This document shows, in pieces, positions 24,151-32,828 of a stretch of 64,000 nt of DNA. Within the stretch, counting starts at the first letter, position 1; each line of letters begins with the position of its first letter. A program made the position numbers and the translations under genes. The notes below the pieces were generated by a model. It did not search any database and was not told where the DNA came from. It worked only from the letters and a program-made list of their open reading frames with translations. Source of the DNA: Clostridiales bacterium FE2011 (GTDB lineage Bacteria > Bacillota > Clostridia > Christensenellales > Aristaeellaceae); assembly GCA_017569305.1 (NCBI GenBank), contig CP069418.1:496001-560000 (forward strand), written 5' to 3'.

Positions 24151-25590
24151 TCATTTGCCTGCAGACTTTATCAGATTTCGGTAAAAATCCACCGCTCCCG
24201 GCAAACAATTATACTCAATATTTTCATTGACTCCGTGCATCCCCTTCATCTGTTCCGGTCCGTAGATTACCGGAGCAAACCGCACCACGTTGTCACAGAT
24301 CTTCTGATAGAACCGGGAATCCGTGGCGCCGGTCATCACATAGGGGCTTCCGGCACAGCCCGGGAAAGTTTCCGCAATCACGCGCTGTACTGTCCGGAAG
24401 GCTTCTCCCTGGATATCCACCGGCTCTGTGTAATCATTGGCTGCCAGCACTTCCATATCCAGCCCGTGCTTTTCCGCCAGCTTCCGGACAATCCCCAGGC
24501 TTTCTTCCATGCCCTGGTGCGGAATAAACCGCATATTGGCGGAAACGCTCGCCTCCTGGGGCAGCACATTGCAGGCGTCGGATCCGCTCATCTGGGTAAA
24601 GGCCATGGTGGTCCGGATCATGGCGCCTGCCTGCGCGCTGATCATGGGCAGCACCTTCAGCAGGATCGGCCGGAACAGCCACAGGTTTGAAAGCACCAGC
24701 TTCAGCGGAAAGCCTGCATAAGGTGCCAGCGTTTCAAACATCGCTGCCACTTCCTTCGGCATCTTCCGCCGGAAAACGGGATGTGTCTCAATCTCGTTCA
24801 CAAAGGCAGCCAGCCTTGCCACCGGGGAATGAGCAGGCGGAGCACTGGCATGGCCCCCGCCGGATCTGGCGGTGAATCGCACGTCCGCCTTGCCTTTTTC
24901 AAACACGCCCACCATGGCAAAGTTGCCGTGAATACCGCCGATGGGTTCGGTTATGATGCCGCCGCCCTCATCGCAGACCAGATACGGTTTCACCCCGCGT
25001 CTTTCCAGCTCGGCCACCAGCTTCGGGCATCCGTCTCCGCCCCATTCCTCCGTGCAGGAGGAGGACAGGTACACGTCCTGTGCCGGAACACATCCTTCTG
25101 CCAGCAGCTCTTCCACCGCCTGGAAGAAGGCCATTACCGAACACTTTGTGTCAGAGGCTCCCCGGCCCCAGACTTTGCCGTCTGCGATATCCCCGGAGAA
25201 AGGTTCATGTTCCCAGAAGCCTTCCGCGGGTACCACGTCCTGATGGCTCATCAGCACCAGCGGGCGGTCGCTTTTCTGCCCCTTCCAGTAAAACAGCAGG
25301 TTGCCGTCAATCTCCGTCTTTTCAAGTTCCCGGTGCACCAGGGGGAACAGTTCCTCCAGCACCTTATGGAAGCCCAGGAACTTCTCCCGCTGATCTTCTC
25401 CGGGCACGGACACCGTTTCATACCGGACCATGTCAGCCAGCTTCCGGGCATAGCTTTCCGCCCGTTCCGGATCCGGATCCGGCCGGTAGGTGGACTGCTT
25501 TCCCGGAATCAACAGGGTGCGGATCACCGCGGCCAGCAGCAGAACCAGCAGCAGGCCGATCAGTCCCAGCACAATCCACAGTACGATCAT
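24151..25590 (-). CDS. Membrane-anchored M20-family metallopeptidase
   Basis: A 479-residue di-zinc exopeptidase similar to carboxypeptidase S-like M20 enzymes. One N-terminal membrane helix (residues 3-25) anchors it. Catalytic elements are visible: first zinc ligand in LMSHQDVVP, bridging Asp in GRGASDTK, the Glu pair in SCTEEWGGDGCP, Asp in LVCDEGGG, and the C-terminal His in MHGVNENI. The dimerisation domain lies between. It overlaps the downstream-coded membrane gene by four bases, so it belongs to a three-gene unit with two membrane proteins, suggesting uptake or export coupled to hydrolysis of a peptide or acylated amino acid. Confidence 0.93.
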   Translation of the reverse strand: MIVLWIVLGLIGLLLVLLLAAVIRTLLIPGKQSTYRPDPDPERAESYARKLADMVRYETVSVPGEDQREKFLGFHKVLEELFPLVHRELEKTEIDGNLLFYWKGQKSDRPLVLMSHQDVVPAEGFWEHEPFSGDIADGKVWGRGASDTKCSVMAFFQAVEELLAEGCVPAQDVYLSSSCTEEWGGDGCPKLVAELERRGVKPYLVCDEGGGIITEPIGGIHGNFAMVGVFEKGKADVRFTARSGGGHASAPPAHSPVARLAAFVNEIETHPVFRRKMPKEVAAMFETLAPYAGFPLKLVLSNLWLFRPILLKVLPMISAQAGAMIRTTMAFTQMSGSDACNVLPQEASVSANMRFIPHQGMEESLGIVRKLAEKHGLDMEVLAANDYTEPVDIQGEAFRTVQRVIAETFPGCAGSPYVMTGATDSRFYQKICDNVVRFAPVIYGPEQMKGMHGVNENIEYNCLPGAVDFYRNLIKSAGK

Positions 25591-26270
25591 GCACCTGCTC
25601 CCTTCGTCTCCCGGCGGTATTTCATCCAGGCCAGGGCAATCGCCAGCGCGCCGGCGGGAATGATCATGAAACTGGTGGAAGACGTCAGGCTCGGCACCAG
25701 CGTGAACAGGATAATCATCACCGTCAGGGGAATCAGCGCCAGCAGCGGATCCTTCCGGTAATACTTATAGGCCATGGCGCCGAAGAGCGCCGGCACCACA
25801 TTGGCAAAAGCCGGAGCCAGCACCGGGCTCTGCAGCACGGGCTGCAGCGGAATCAGCAGCACCACACCCAGTGCCAGCACCATAATCGTCACCAGGGCGG
25901 AAGTGGCGATGGACAGAGTCGCGATCACCTCGTTCTCCGCTGTGCCGGATTTGGCGTCCACCAGTTCCTTCGCGTTCATGGCGCAGGGAATCTTCATGTT
26001 AATCAGGTTGCCGGTAATGAAAGCCAGATAGCTTCCGCCGGCGCCCAGCATGGGCGTGTAGACCAGGAATTCCACCACGCTGGAAACCGTCCAGACCAGG
26101 CCTACGGAAAGGAAGCCCCGGGCTACCGCGCCCAGGTCCGGACCCGCGCCCAGCAGCGTGCCGATCATGAACGGTGCGCCGACCAGCAGCACCAGCGTAA
26201 TCATGGAAACAATCCGACCCAGCCGGTGGGTGGATTTCAGGTAAGTTTCATAGTTCTTCTGCTTGTCCAT
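25587..26270 (-). CDS. Multi-spanning membrane protein of the M20/DUF5058 unit
   Basis: About six transmembrane helices in 227 residues; no named family recognised with certainty. The start at MDKQKNYETYL is chosen because GGGGAG lies 8 bases upstream; the open frame begins at a GTG three codons earlier. Segments such as GGSYLAFITGNLINMKIPCA (small residues and a conserved-looking Asn) look like a substrate path. It lies 16 bases after the DUF5058 gene and overlaps the M20 peptidase by four bases. The constant pairing suggests these two membrane proteins form one transporter; this is inference. Confidence 0.75.
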   Translation of the reverse strand: MDKQKNYETYLKSTHRLGRIVSMITLVLLVGAPFMIGTLLGAGPDLGAVARGFLSVGLVWTVSSVVEFLVYTPMLGAGGSYLAFITGNLINMKIPCAMNAKELVDAKSGTAENEVIATLSIATSALVTIMVLALGVVLLIPLQPVLQSPVLAPAFANVVPALFGAMAYKYYRKDPLLALIPLTVMIILFTLVPSLTSSTSFMIIPAGALAIALAWMKYRRETKGAGA

Positions 26271-26286
26271 TTCTCTCACTCCCCTC

Positions 26287-27036
26287 TCAGTGCCCGATCA
26301 GCACCGCCGCCAGCATACCGATCAGCATGCTGCCCGCGATGGAGAAGTTGTCCAGCCACGCCATGCCCTTCTTCTCGGAGAAGTAGGTAAACACGGCCAT
26401 CGCCAGTGCCGCCGCGGCCACAACCGCCAGCGGCGTCCAGCTGCCGGAGAAGGAGAACAGCCCGCCGCCGGAAATCCATCCGCCGACATAGCTGCCGATA
26501 TAGGCGCTCACCATGCCGATAAACATGGCCGCCATCGCCTTGTCACCGAAACCGCCGCCGGTGCGGGTTTCCTTTTTCCCGCCCTGCTGCAGCCGGTGCA
26601 GGTATTTCTTGTTGAAAAGAGTGGAAAGAATCATTCCCCACATGATGCAGATGCTCATCAGCAGGGCGATCGTCGGGAAGGCCTGGGCCGTCATCTGGCC
26701 GGATCCCAGGGAGACGCCCAGCTGTTCCGCCGCCGCATCCGCTACCTGCGTCTCATAGTGCAGGGCGCCGATCACGGACAGCCGCAGCCACGGCCACGGT
26801 ACGCCCAGGCTCCCGCTCAGGGCCAGGACGCCCAGCAGGATGCCCACGCTGGGCAGAACGGAGAAGGTTGCGCTGGCCGTAACCGCCCGTTTCATCCGGG
26901 TCACGTCCATGCCCAGGGCTTTACCCGCACGCCAGGCGCGCACCATAAAAATCACACAGACCACGGCAATAAATGCCACGATTGAACCGCAGATCAGATA
27001 CACTCCTCCGCCGTTCAGCTGCTCCAGAACGCTCAT
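26287..27036 (-). CDS. DUF5058-family membrane protein
   Basis: A 249-residue protein with about seven helices. The start at MSVLEQLNGG is favoured by AGGAGG at 9 bases; an ATG two codons earlier is too close. The sequence pattern (NGGGVYLICGSIVAFIAVVC, SATFSVLPSVGILLGVLAL, FPTIALLMSICIMWGM) fits the uncharacterised DUF5058 family as I recall it. It is the first gene of a three-gene minus-strand unit with a second membrane protein and an M20 peptidase, driven by the promoter at 27076-27104. Likely half of a solute transporter; substrate unknown. Confidence 0.75.
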   Translation of the reverse strand: MSVLEQLNGGGVYLICGSIVAFIAVVCVIFMVRAWRAGKALGMDVTRMKRAVTASATFSVLPSVGILLGVLALSGSLGVPWPWLRLSVIGALHYETQVADAAAEQLGVSLGSGQMTAQAFPTIALLMSICIMWGMILSTLFNKKYLHRLQQGGKKETRTGGGFGDKAMAAMFIGMVSAYIGSYVGGWISGGGLFSFSGSWTPLAVVAAAALAMAVFTYFSEKKGMAWLDNFSIAGSMLIGMLAAVLIGH

Positions 27037-27075
27037 ATGCATATTCCTCCTGTCCGGATAACCGATATCATCAGA

Positions 27076-27104
27076 ATTATATTACATCAGGAACCCGGCT
27101 TCAA
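27076..27104 (-). promoter_or_regulatory. Promoter of the DUF5058-M20 unit
   Basis: On the minus strand TTGAAG (27099-27104), a 17-base spacer and TATAAT (27076-27081). The leader is short, about 35 bases, and carries AGGAGG. Confidence 0.75.
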
Positions 27105-27154
27105 GAATATACTATTCTCCTTGCTGCTCATTACGGATCTATCTTTTCAACTTT

Positions 27155-27226
27155 ATAGAACGTTATTCTATTTTCTCTTGACACCTGGGATCTCCCTCTG
27201 TTATGATTTTGTAGAACGATATTCTA
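27155..27226 (+). promoter_or_regulatory. Promoter with two TetR-type operators
   Basis: The promoter is TTGACA (27178-27183), an 18-base spacer and TATGAT (27202-27207). Two inverted repeats with the same core flank it: ATAGAA-CGTTA-TTCTAT (27155-27171) just upstream of the -35, and TAGAA-CGATA-TTCTA (27212-27226) at the start site. Centres are 56 bp apart. The arrangement predicts repression by the TetR protein encoded at the end of this operon. Confidence 0.85.
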
Positions 27227-27245
27227 TATTGAAGGGGGACAATCC

Positions 27246-28121
27246 ATGAAAGGAAGAATTTACTACTTTACAGGAACAGGAAACAGTATGCGGGCAGCGC
27301 GGGTGATCGCACAGCAGCTGAAGGATACGGAAATCATATCCATGAGAGTCAATCCGGAAGAAGTACCGGCAACAGACTGTGACGTCATTGGCTTTATATT
27401 TCCTGTGTATCACTGGTCCATGCCTGCGCCGGCAGCCGCTTTTGTGGAAAAACTGTCCGTCAATCCGAACGCCTATATATTTGCAGTCGCTATGCCCAGT
27501 TTTATTTGTGGAATAGCCTGTGAGAGACTTGCCGGAATTCTTTCTGCCAGGGGAATAGCCCTGGACTACGGCAATAAGGTACACAATGTGGCCAACTATG
27601 CCATTGTGTATCCACCCTTCCCTTCCGCAAAACTGATGGTACCGCAGGCTGAACGGAAACTTCGGAAAATTGCAGAGGATATTGTCCGGCGAAGAAAACG
27701 GGATTATCCCCGTGCAGGCGCATTTATCCGGCGGAAAAGGGAGCGTGTCATGACTCCGTATCTGGAATTGCAGAAGTATGCGGACAACCCATTTACAATC
27801 AGCGCTGACTGTATTTCATGCGGTCTGTGCAGCAGGGTCTGCCCTTGCGGGAATATTATCCTGGAAAACGGAAAACCTGCCTTTCAGCATCACTGCGCCA
27901 ACTGTATGGCATGCGTTGTCAGTTGTCCGAAACGTGCAATCGGGTATAATATAACAGAAGGTGACCGGAAGCTCCTGAACGCGGCGGATTCGAAAGCGCT
28001 GCTTGTCAGATTCATGGGGCTCCCGGAAAAGCGTAAACTGTACCGGAATCCGTATATTTCGGCCAATGATCTTGCAAAGGACAGGGAATTATGGCAAAAA
28101 GAGGCGAAACAAGGGACGTAA
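27246..28121 (+). CDS. EFR1-family flavodoxin-ferredoxin fusion
   Basis: An electron-transfer protein joining a flavodoxin-like domain to two 4Fe-4S clusters. The FMN phosphate loop FTGTGNSM is at residues 9-16, and the flavodoxin-like fold runs to about residue 160 (FPVYHWSMP). The C-terminal part has two ferredoxin motifs, CISCGLCSRVCPC and CANCMACVVSCP, giving the CxxCxxCxxxC patterns. Length 291 is usual. EFR1 proteins are common in anaerobic Clostridia; the partner enzyme is unknown. It is the first gene after a TetR-controlled promoter and overlaps the tetR start by 31 bases. Confidence 0.93.
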   Translation: MKGRIYYFTGTGNSMRAARVIAQQLKDTEIISMRVNPEEVPATDCDVIGFIFPVYHWSMPAPAAAFVEKLSVNPNAYIFAVAMPSFICGIACERLAGILSARGIALDYGNKVHNVANYAIVYPPFPSAKLMVPQAERKLRKIAEDIVRRRKRDYPRAGAFIRRKRERVMTPYLELQKYADNPFTISADCISCGLCSRVCPCGNIILENGKPAFQHHCANCMACVVSCPKRAIGYNITEGDRKLLNAADSKALLVRFMGLPEKRKLYRNPYISANDLAKDRELWQKEAKQGT

Positions 28122-28672
28122 TCATCCAGGCCGCCGCTAAGGTTTTTTTCGAAAATGGTTTTGAAAAAACTTCCGTCAAAATGATTCTGGAGGAAGCCCA
28201 TGTTGTCACGGGGAGCTTCTATCATTTCTTTGCGTCAAAAGAAGCGCTTTTTGAAGCAGTGGCGGAAAGTTTCATGGAAGCATATACCAGACGGGTCAGC
28301 GCTATTCTGGATGACGATACGCTGAATATGGATCAGATCATTGACTGTTTCCTGAACGAGCTTGGCCGGACCGCTGATACCTACACCCGCATGTTTCAGG
28401 GAAACAAACTCCATTGGACCGTACGTTCCGCCCTGCATGACAGAACCCTGGAAGCAATGATCCCCCCGCTGGCCCGTGCATTTACCAGGCTGAAGGAAAG
28501 CGGAGCAATCGGAAATACCCTGGATGTGGATGACATGACGCTCGCGAGGATTCTTATTAAAGGCTCCGAGGCCATTATCTGGAGTAAAACACAGCCGGAT
28601 CCTGTATATCTCAAGTCTGAAAAAGTCCGTAACGCATTAACTGAATACTGGAAAAGAATCATCAGCTTCTGA
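28091..28672 (+). CDS. TetR-family transcriptional regulator
   Basis: A 193-residue repressor. Residues 5-52 are the TetR helix-turn-helix (TRDVIIQAAAKVFFENGFEK, TSVKMILEEAHVVTGSFYHF), and the rest is a helical ligand-binding domain. Its start lies inside the end of the EFR1 gene, so the two are translated together. The paired palindromes at 27155 and 27212 (TAGAA-N5-TTCTA) are its probable operators. The ligand is unknown; by context it may sense a compound reduced by, or toxic to, the EFR1 electron-transfer step. Confidence 0.93.
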   Translation: MAKRGETRDVIIQAAAKVFFENGFEKTSVKMILEEAHVVTGSFYHFFASKEALFEAVAESFMEAYTRRVSAILDDDTLNMDQIIDCFLNELGRTADTYTRMFQGNKLHWTVRSALHDRTLEAMIPPLARAFTRLKESGAIGNTLDVDDMTLARILIKGSEAIIWSKTQPDPVYLKSEKVRNALTEYWKRIISF

Positions 28673-28758
28673 AAAACTTCTTGAGTTTTACTGCCGTCCT
28701 CCTGCGCGGATACGTATAACCGTTCGGAAAAGAACATGCTCCCGAGGAGGATTGAACC

Positions 28759-29025
28759 ATGAGTCTCACAGTGAGAGAAAACCCGACAGGAACCGAAACC
28801 AAACCCGACGCCATCCGGAACAAATCCAGCCGGATCAGGATCATCGCCATGACGGTGATGGACGTCCTGTTCAGCTGGCTGGCCTGCGGGGTAACCTATG
28901 CGGCCATCCGGCCGGGTCTCGCTTTCCACAGGGCGCTCGTCAGCCCTGTCGCCCTGCTCCTGATGATTCCTGAATCCGTTGCCTGGTTTTATCTCATCCG
29001 CACCATCCGGAACGGCTCCCGGTAA
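28759..29025 (+). CDS. Small two-helix membrane protein
   Basis: An 88-residue protein with a good ribosome site (GAGGAGG) 8 bases before the ATG. A hydrophilic N-terminus (1-25, rich in Thr, Arg and Lys) precedes two membrane helices (about 28-50 and 58-82) and a basic tail RTIRNGSR. This resembles small DUF2798-like membrane proteins in size and layout, but I cannot confirm the family. It follows the tetR gene by 86 bases without a clear terminator between and is ended by the shared hairpin at 29051. Confidence 0.6.
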   Translation: MSLTVRENPTGTETKPDAIRNKSSRIRIIAMTVMDVLFSWLACGVTYAAIRPGLAFHRALVSPVALLLMIPESVAWFYLIRTIRNGSR

Positions 29026-29050
29026 GGAGAAAAAACAGGCAGATATAAGA

Positions 29051-29080
29051 ACGGAGAACCGGTTTATTCCGGTTCTCCGT
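29051..29080. terminator. Terminator shared by convergent genes
   Basis: ACGGAGAACCGG and CCGGTTCTCCGT form a 12-bp stem with a 6-base loop, followed by TTCATTT. It lies between the small membrane gene (plus) and the anti-sigma gene (minus). Confidence 0.9.
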
Positions 29081-29094
29081 TTCATTTATTCTGC

Positions 29095-30354
29095 TTATCT
29101 GACCTTCACAGGGAAATACAGTTCCTCACCGTTTTCCAGTGTACAGGTCAGGGCTATGGTATCCGGCAGTTCCTCAAATTGAAGGAACTTCCACCGGTAT
29201 TGCCAGATCAGTTCCCCTTCATACTCATCAGAAGCATATCTTTCTCTCCCGTCCGGAAAGAAGCTGCTCCCGGTCAGCCGGTTGCCTTCTCCGTCCGCCA
29301 GGCGGCAGACGCCCTTGGGCACGCACTGGTCATTTTTCGGTTTCACCCGCAGTGTCAGTTCCAGTCCAAGGGGAGAAAACTGGGCTTTTTCAAATACCGC
29401 GGTGCAGTATTCGTTTTCATAGCTTTCCTGTGGCTGCAGATGAACCGTTCCTTCCACCAGCTCTGTCTTTGGGGCGTCAAAACTGATCTCCATGGGCTCC
29501 TCCGTCATACCGCCCATGCCATTCTCCTCCGGAGAGCCTGAAACCGCAATGGACCAGCCTTCAGGGCAGATACTCAGGTCTTCCTCAGGACAGAAATGCC
29601 CTTCCGGATAGAGGATTTGATCCCATTGATAACCCGGTATCGCATAGTAACCTTCTGCTGCTTTCTGTTCCAGTTCTTCGCGGAAAGATCCGTCGATATC
29701 AATTAGCGTCACGGGACGGATGGGGCGATATGTCCTCACCCTCATCTCCACATGGACGCTCTCTTTTCTGCCAGCATGAATAAGAGAAAGATCGACGATT
29801 TCTCCACATTTTGCAATCCCGTCAGGATACTCCTCATTCGGCAGCCATTGGTCCTCAAAGCCGCTGCTCACCACATCAAGCGATCCATCCTCGCTGCCGC
29901 TTCTGGCCGGAACACAGACTATGCCCGGCTCGCAAGGTTCTCCGTTGACGGTAAGCTTCTCTACCCAGCACCACATCGGTACTTCCGGATGCTTGTTTTC
30001 CAGGGTCATATCAAAAGCAAGCGTTTCCCCGTCATAGACTACGGACTCTACCTTCAGCCGGGCGTTTTCCGTTTCCGACTCCTGCTGTACCGTGTTCATA
30101 ATATACGGAGCGGGTTTATCTTCCCATTCATTCAGGAAATCCAGCACATTCCATCCGCTGACAGCCGCGATTCCCGCGCTCATCAACAGGACAATCACCA
30201 GCATAATCAGCACTGTGCCCAGGGTAATCCTCTTCTTCACCGGCATACCATCCTCGTTCTTCGCACGGGAAAGCACTTTCCCCAACAGCCAGGGATCTTC
30301 CCGGATATCGGAAAGAGCATCGTCAATGCAGTTCTTCAGCTTTTCATTCTTCAT
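29095..30354 (-). CDS. Membrane anti-sigma-type protein (DUF4179-like)
   Basis: A 419-residue single-pass protein. Residues 1-40 are cytoplasmic and helical (KNCIDDALSDIREDPWLLGK), as in anti-sigma domains. Residues 44-66 span the membrane. The large outer part is beta-rich with a DUF4179-type region near 65-160 (NTVQQESETENARLKVESVV, then DGETLAFDMTLENK). It overlaps the upstream ECF sigma gene by 11 bases, the standard sigma/anti-sigma arrangement. It should hold the sigma factor inactive until an envelope signal arrives. Family assignment is by architecture and context. Confidence 0.8.
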   Translation of the reverse strand: MKNEKLKNCIDDALSDIREDPWLLGKVLSRAKNEDGMPVKKRITLGTVLIMLVIVLLMSAGIAAVSGWNVLDFLNEWEDKPAPYIMNTVQQESETENARLKVESVVYDGETLAFDMTLENKHPEVPMWCWVEKLTVNGEPCEPGIVCVPARSGSEDGSLDVVSSGFEDQWLPNEEYPDGIAKCGEIVDLSLIHAGRKESVHVEMRVRTYRPIRPVTLIDIDGSFREELEQKAAEGYYAIPGYQWDQILYPEGHFCPEEDLSICPEGWSIAVSGSPEENGMGGMTEEPMEISFDAPKTELVEGTVHLQPQESYENEYCTAVFEKAQFSPLGLELTLRVKPKNDQCVPKGVCRLADGEGNRLTGSSFFPDGRERYASDEYEGELIWQYRWKFLQFEELPDTIALTCTLENGEELYFPVKVR

Positions 30355-30862
30355 CGATGCCGCCCCCTTTCAGCTCTGTTTTCAGTTTTTCCCGTGCCCG
30401 TTTCAGCCGGCCCGTCACTGCCGGCTGTGTAATATTCAGCACCTCCGCGATCTCCTGCATGTTCAGTCCCCGGTAGTAGTACAGTAGGATCACCTCCCGC
30501 AGCTTCCGCGGCAGGTTCATCACAGCCGCTGCCACTTCCCGGTGGTACGGATCAGCCTCTTCCCGGGCCGGAAGCTCCTCTGGCATGACCCGGCGGTCCA
30601 TATGGCGGAACCAGCCTGTCCGGAGCATATCCTTGCAGGTATTGATCGCGATCCGGGTCAGGTAAGTCCTTTCATTGGCTTCCCCGCGGAAATCCTGCAG
30701 GAATCGGTAAGCCTTCAGGAAGGTTTCCTGTACGGCGTCCTCCGCCAGGCTTCTGTCGTGAAGGTAAAGATAGCAAAGCCGTTTCAGGGAAACTTCGTTT
30801 TCCCGGATCAGCCGTTCCAGCGTTTCTTCCGGACTGCTGCCGGGCATCCTGGCAGATTCCAT
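30344..30862 (-). CDS. ECF-type RNA polymerase sigma factor
   Basis: A 172-residue sigma-70 family protein. The start MESARMPGSS is chosen for its ideal ribosome site (AGGAGGTG, 9 bases); longer frames add a non-conserved leader. Region 2 is ENEVSLKRLCYLYLHDRSLA to DAVQETFLKAYRF, with the -10 recognition stretch. Region 4 is the helix-turn-helix REVILLYYYRGLNMQEIAEV with LNITQPAVTGRLKRAREKL. Its stop codon lies inside the start of the membrane anti-sigma gene. It is probably an envelope-stress switch; target promoters were not identified in the window. Confidence 0.93.
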   Translation of the reverse strand: MESARMPGSSPEETLERLIRENEVSLKRLCYLYLHDRSLAEDAVQETFLKAYRFLQDFRGEANERTYLTRIAINTCKDMLRTGWFRHMDRRVMPEELPAREEADPYHREVAAAVMNLPRKLREVILLYYYRGLNMQEIAEVLNITQPAVTGRLKRAREKLKTELKGGGIDEE

Positions 30863-31075
30863 TTCCGGCTTCACCTCCTTCACCTGTTTAGACGGATCAT
30901 TGATCCGGAAATATAACATAATGAAAAACTTTTCTTTCCTCTCATGAAACGCCGGACCCCGGCTTCTGCTTCCCCCACAGGCGACAGATCTTTTCCCTGT
31001 GCAGGGACGCAAAAGAATGATATAATCCGACTATCTCATTCCGAATAATAATTCACCCCCGAAGGAGGTATATCC

Positions 31076-32224
31076 ATGAACCAACTGATTCAGAACACGC
31101 TCAGCCGCTTCGTGGACTCCGGCGAGATTGCCGGCTGCTCCGCGCGGATCCTGCGGAATGACGAAGTCCTCTTTGAAGGAAGCTTCGGATACGCGGATAT
31201 TGAAAGCAAAACAATGATGTCTGACAATACCATCTTTCCCATTGCCTCCATGTCCAAGGTCATCACCGTGGCCGGCATCATGCAGCTCTATGAACAGGGC
31301 CTGTTCAAGCTTTGGGATCCCGTAAGCAAATACCTGCCGGGATTCAAAAACCCGAAGATCGCGAAGGAAAAGCCGGACGGTTCCTATGAAATCGTGGATG
31401 CCAAAGGCGAAGTGACCCTGCGGCAGCTCTTCACCATGACCAGCGGCGTCCCCTATGGCTGGGGAGACACCGCCGCGGGCCGGATCCGCAGCAAAAAGGA
31501 AAACGAATGGCTGTCCAGCGGCCTTCCCTTCCCGGGTTCTGTGGAATATGCCAACCTCGTCGGCCAGCTTCCCCTCGCCTTTGAGCCGGGAGAAAGATGG
31601 ATGTACGGCTTTTCCATTGATATCCTGGGCGTTGTCCTGGAAGTGCTGACCGGCAAATCCCTGGGTGAATACCTGAAGGAAAACATCTTTGATCCCCTGG
31701 GCATGACCGACACCGGCTTCTTTGTCCCGGCCGAAAAGCGCGACCGGATTGCCACCCTGTACCATATTACTGAGGGCATGAAGCCGGATGACCGGGATTA
31801 TCCCGTCTCCAAGCCGGATTTTGAAAGCGGCGGAGGCGGCCTGTTCTCCACGGTAAAGGATTATTCCCGGTTTGCCCAGATGCTGCTCCACGGCGGCACG
31901 CTGGACGGCGTCCGGATTCTCGGCCGGAAGACAATTGACCTGATCTCCACAGATCACCTGACTCCGGAACAGCGGAAGGGCGACAGCTGGGAAACCCAGC
32001 GGGGCTACGGCTACGGCCTGGGTGTGCGCGTCATGACCAATCCCGAGCTGGCGGACATCAACGGTTCCGTCGGCGAATGGGGCTGGGACGGCGCCTTCGG
32101 CAACTGGTTCTGCGTGGATCCGAAGGAAAACCTCACCTGCGTCTACCTGACCACCAACCTTCCGGGTGAACACTATCGCTTCATCCCGAAGCTGATGGCC
32201 TCCATGTACGCTTCGCTGGACTGA
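31076..32224 (+). CDS. Serine hydrolase of the beta-lactamase (class C/penicillin-binding) family
   Basis: A 382-residue hydrolase of the EstB/AmpC-like fold. The nucleophile motif SxxK is S58-M-S-K61 in IASMSKVITVAGIMQLYEQG. The second motif region reads WMYGFSIDILG, with Tyr present but Asn of the usual YxN replaced by Phe. The conserved GLFSTVKDYSRFAQMLL and the GWDGAFGNWF region follow. It has no signal peptide, so it is likely a cytoplasmic esterase or peptidase rather than a secreted beta-lactamase. GAAGGAGG precedes the ATG. A TATAAT lies at 31021-31026. The kinase-like gene follows 38 bases later. Confidence 0.92.
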   Translation: MNQLIQNTLSRFVDSGEIAGCSARILRNDEVLFEGSFGYADIESKTMMSDNTIFPIASMSKVITVAGIMQLYEQGLFKLWDPVSKYLPGFKNPKIAKEKPDGSYEIVDAKGEVTLRQLFTMTSGVPYGWGDTAAGRIRSKKENEWLSSGLPFPGSVEYANLVGQLPLAFEPGERWMYGFSIDILGVVLEVLTGKSLGEYLKENIFDPLGMTDTGFFVPAEKRDRIATLYHITEGMKPDDRDYPVSKPDFESGGGGLFSTVKDYSRFAQMLLHGGTLDGVRILGRKTIDLISTDHLTPEQRKGDSWETQRGYGYGLGVRVMTNPELADINGSVGEWGWDGAFGNWFCVDPKENLTCVYLTTNLPGEHYRFIPKLMASMYASLD

Positions 32225-32262
32225 TTCTCCTCACAGATTACAGAAACAGAGGAACAACTTAT

Positions 32263-32778
32263 ATGGGAATCCTGATCTGCGGCCTCAACGGCTGCGGCAA
32301 AAGCACCCTGGGCAGGCTGCTGGCGGAGCGCCTGGGATACCGTTTCATTGACAACGAGGACTTATACTTTCCAAAGGATGATCCATCCTATCTCTATTCA
32401 GCACCCAGGAGCACGGAGGAAGTCATCCGGCACCTGGAGGATCTGATCGAAAAGGACCGCCGGTTTGTGTTTGCCGCGGTCAAAGGAGATTACGGAGACA
32501 AGCTGCCCGCCTTCCTGGATCATATCGTGCTGATTGAGGTACCCAGGGAAATCCTGAGCCTCCGGGTACGGGATCGTTCATACCGGAAGTTCGGGAACCG
32601 GGTGCTTCCCGGCGGCGATCTGTATGAAAAGGAACAGCGCTGGTACGCCCTGACCGACAGCCGCCCGGATGATTATGTGACGCAGTGGCTGGATACCGTT
32701 TCCTGCCCCGTTACCCGCATAGACGGCACCCTGCCCGTTGAGGAAAACCTCAGCAGACTCCTGTCCATTTTAACCTGA
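32263..32778 (+). CDS. P-loop kinase-like protein (shikimate/adenylate kinase type)
   Basis: A 171-residue small-molecule kinase-like protein. Walker A is GLNGCGKST (residues 7-15), followed by LGRLLAERLGYRFIDNEDLY, the D/E-containing second motif typical of shikimate- and gluconate-kinase-like P-loop proteins. An Arg-rich lid (VRDRSYRKFGNRVLPGGDLY) follows near residue 105. The substrate is not identifiable. It follows the serine hydrolase with a weak ribosome site and is ended by the hairpin at 32798, so the two probably form a transcript. Confidence 0.8.
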   Translation: MGILICGLNGCGKSTLGRLLAERLGYRFIDNEDLYFPKDDPSYLYSAPRSTEEVIRHLEDLIEKDRRFVFAAVKGDYGDKLPAFLDHIVLIEVPREILSLRVRDRSYRKFGNRVLPGGDLYEKEQRWYALTDSRPDDYVTQWLDTVSCPVTRIDGTLPVEENLSRLLSILT

Positions 32779-32797
32779 AACCAGTACAAAGCATTGG

Positions 32798-32826
32798 ACG
32801 ATGCGCCTTCGGACGCATCGTTTATT
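32798..32826 (+). terminator. Terminator after the kinase-like gene
   Basis: ACGATGCG and CGCATCGT form an 8-bp stem around CCTTCGGA, followed by TTATTTAT. Confidence 0.8.
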
Positions 32827-32828
32827 TA

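Noticed and set aside
31076..32224. The serine hydrolase as an antibiotic-resistance beta-lactamase
   Set aside because: There is no signal peptide, the YxN motif is altered, and no KTG-type triad is clear. A housekeeping esterase or peptidase is more likely.
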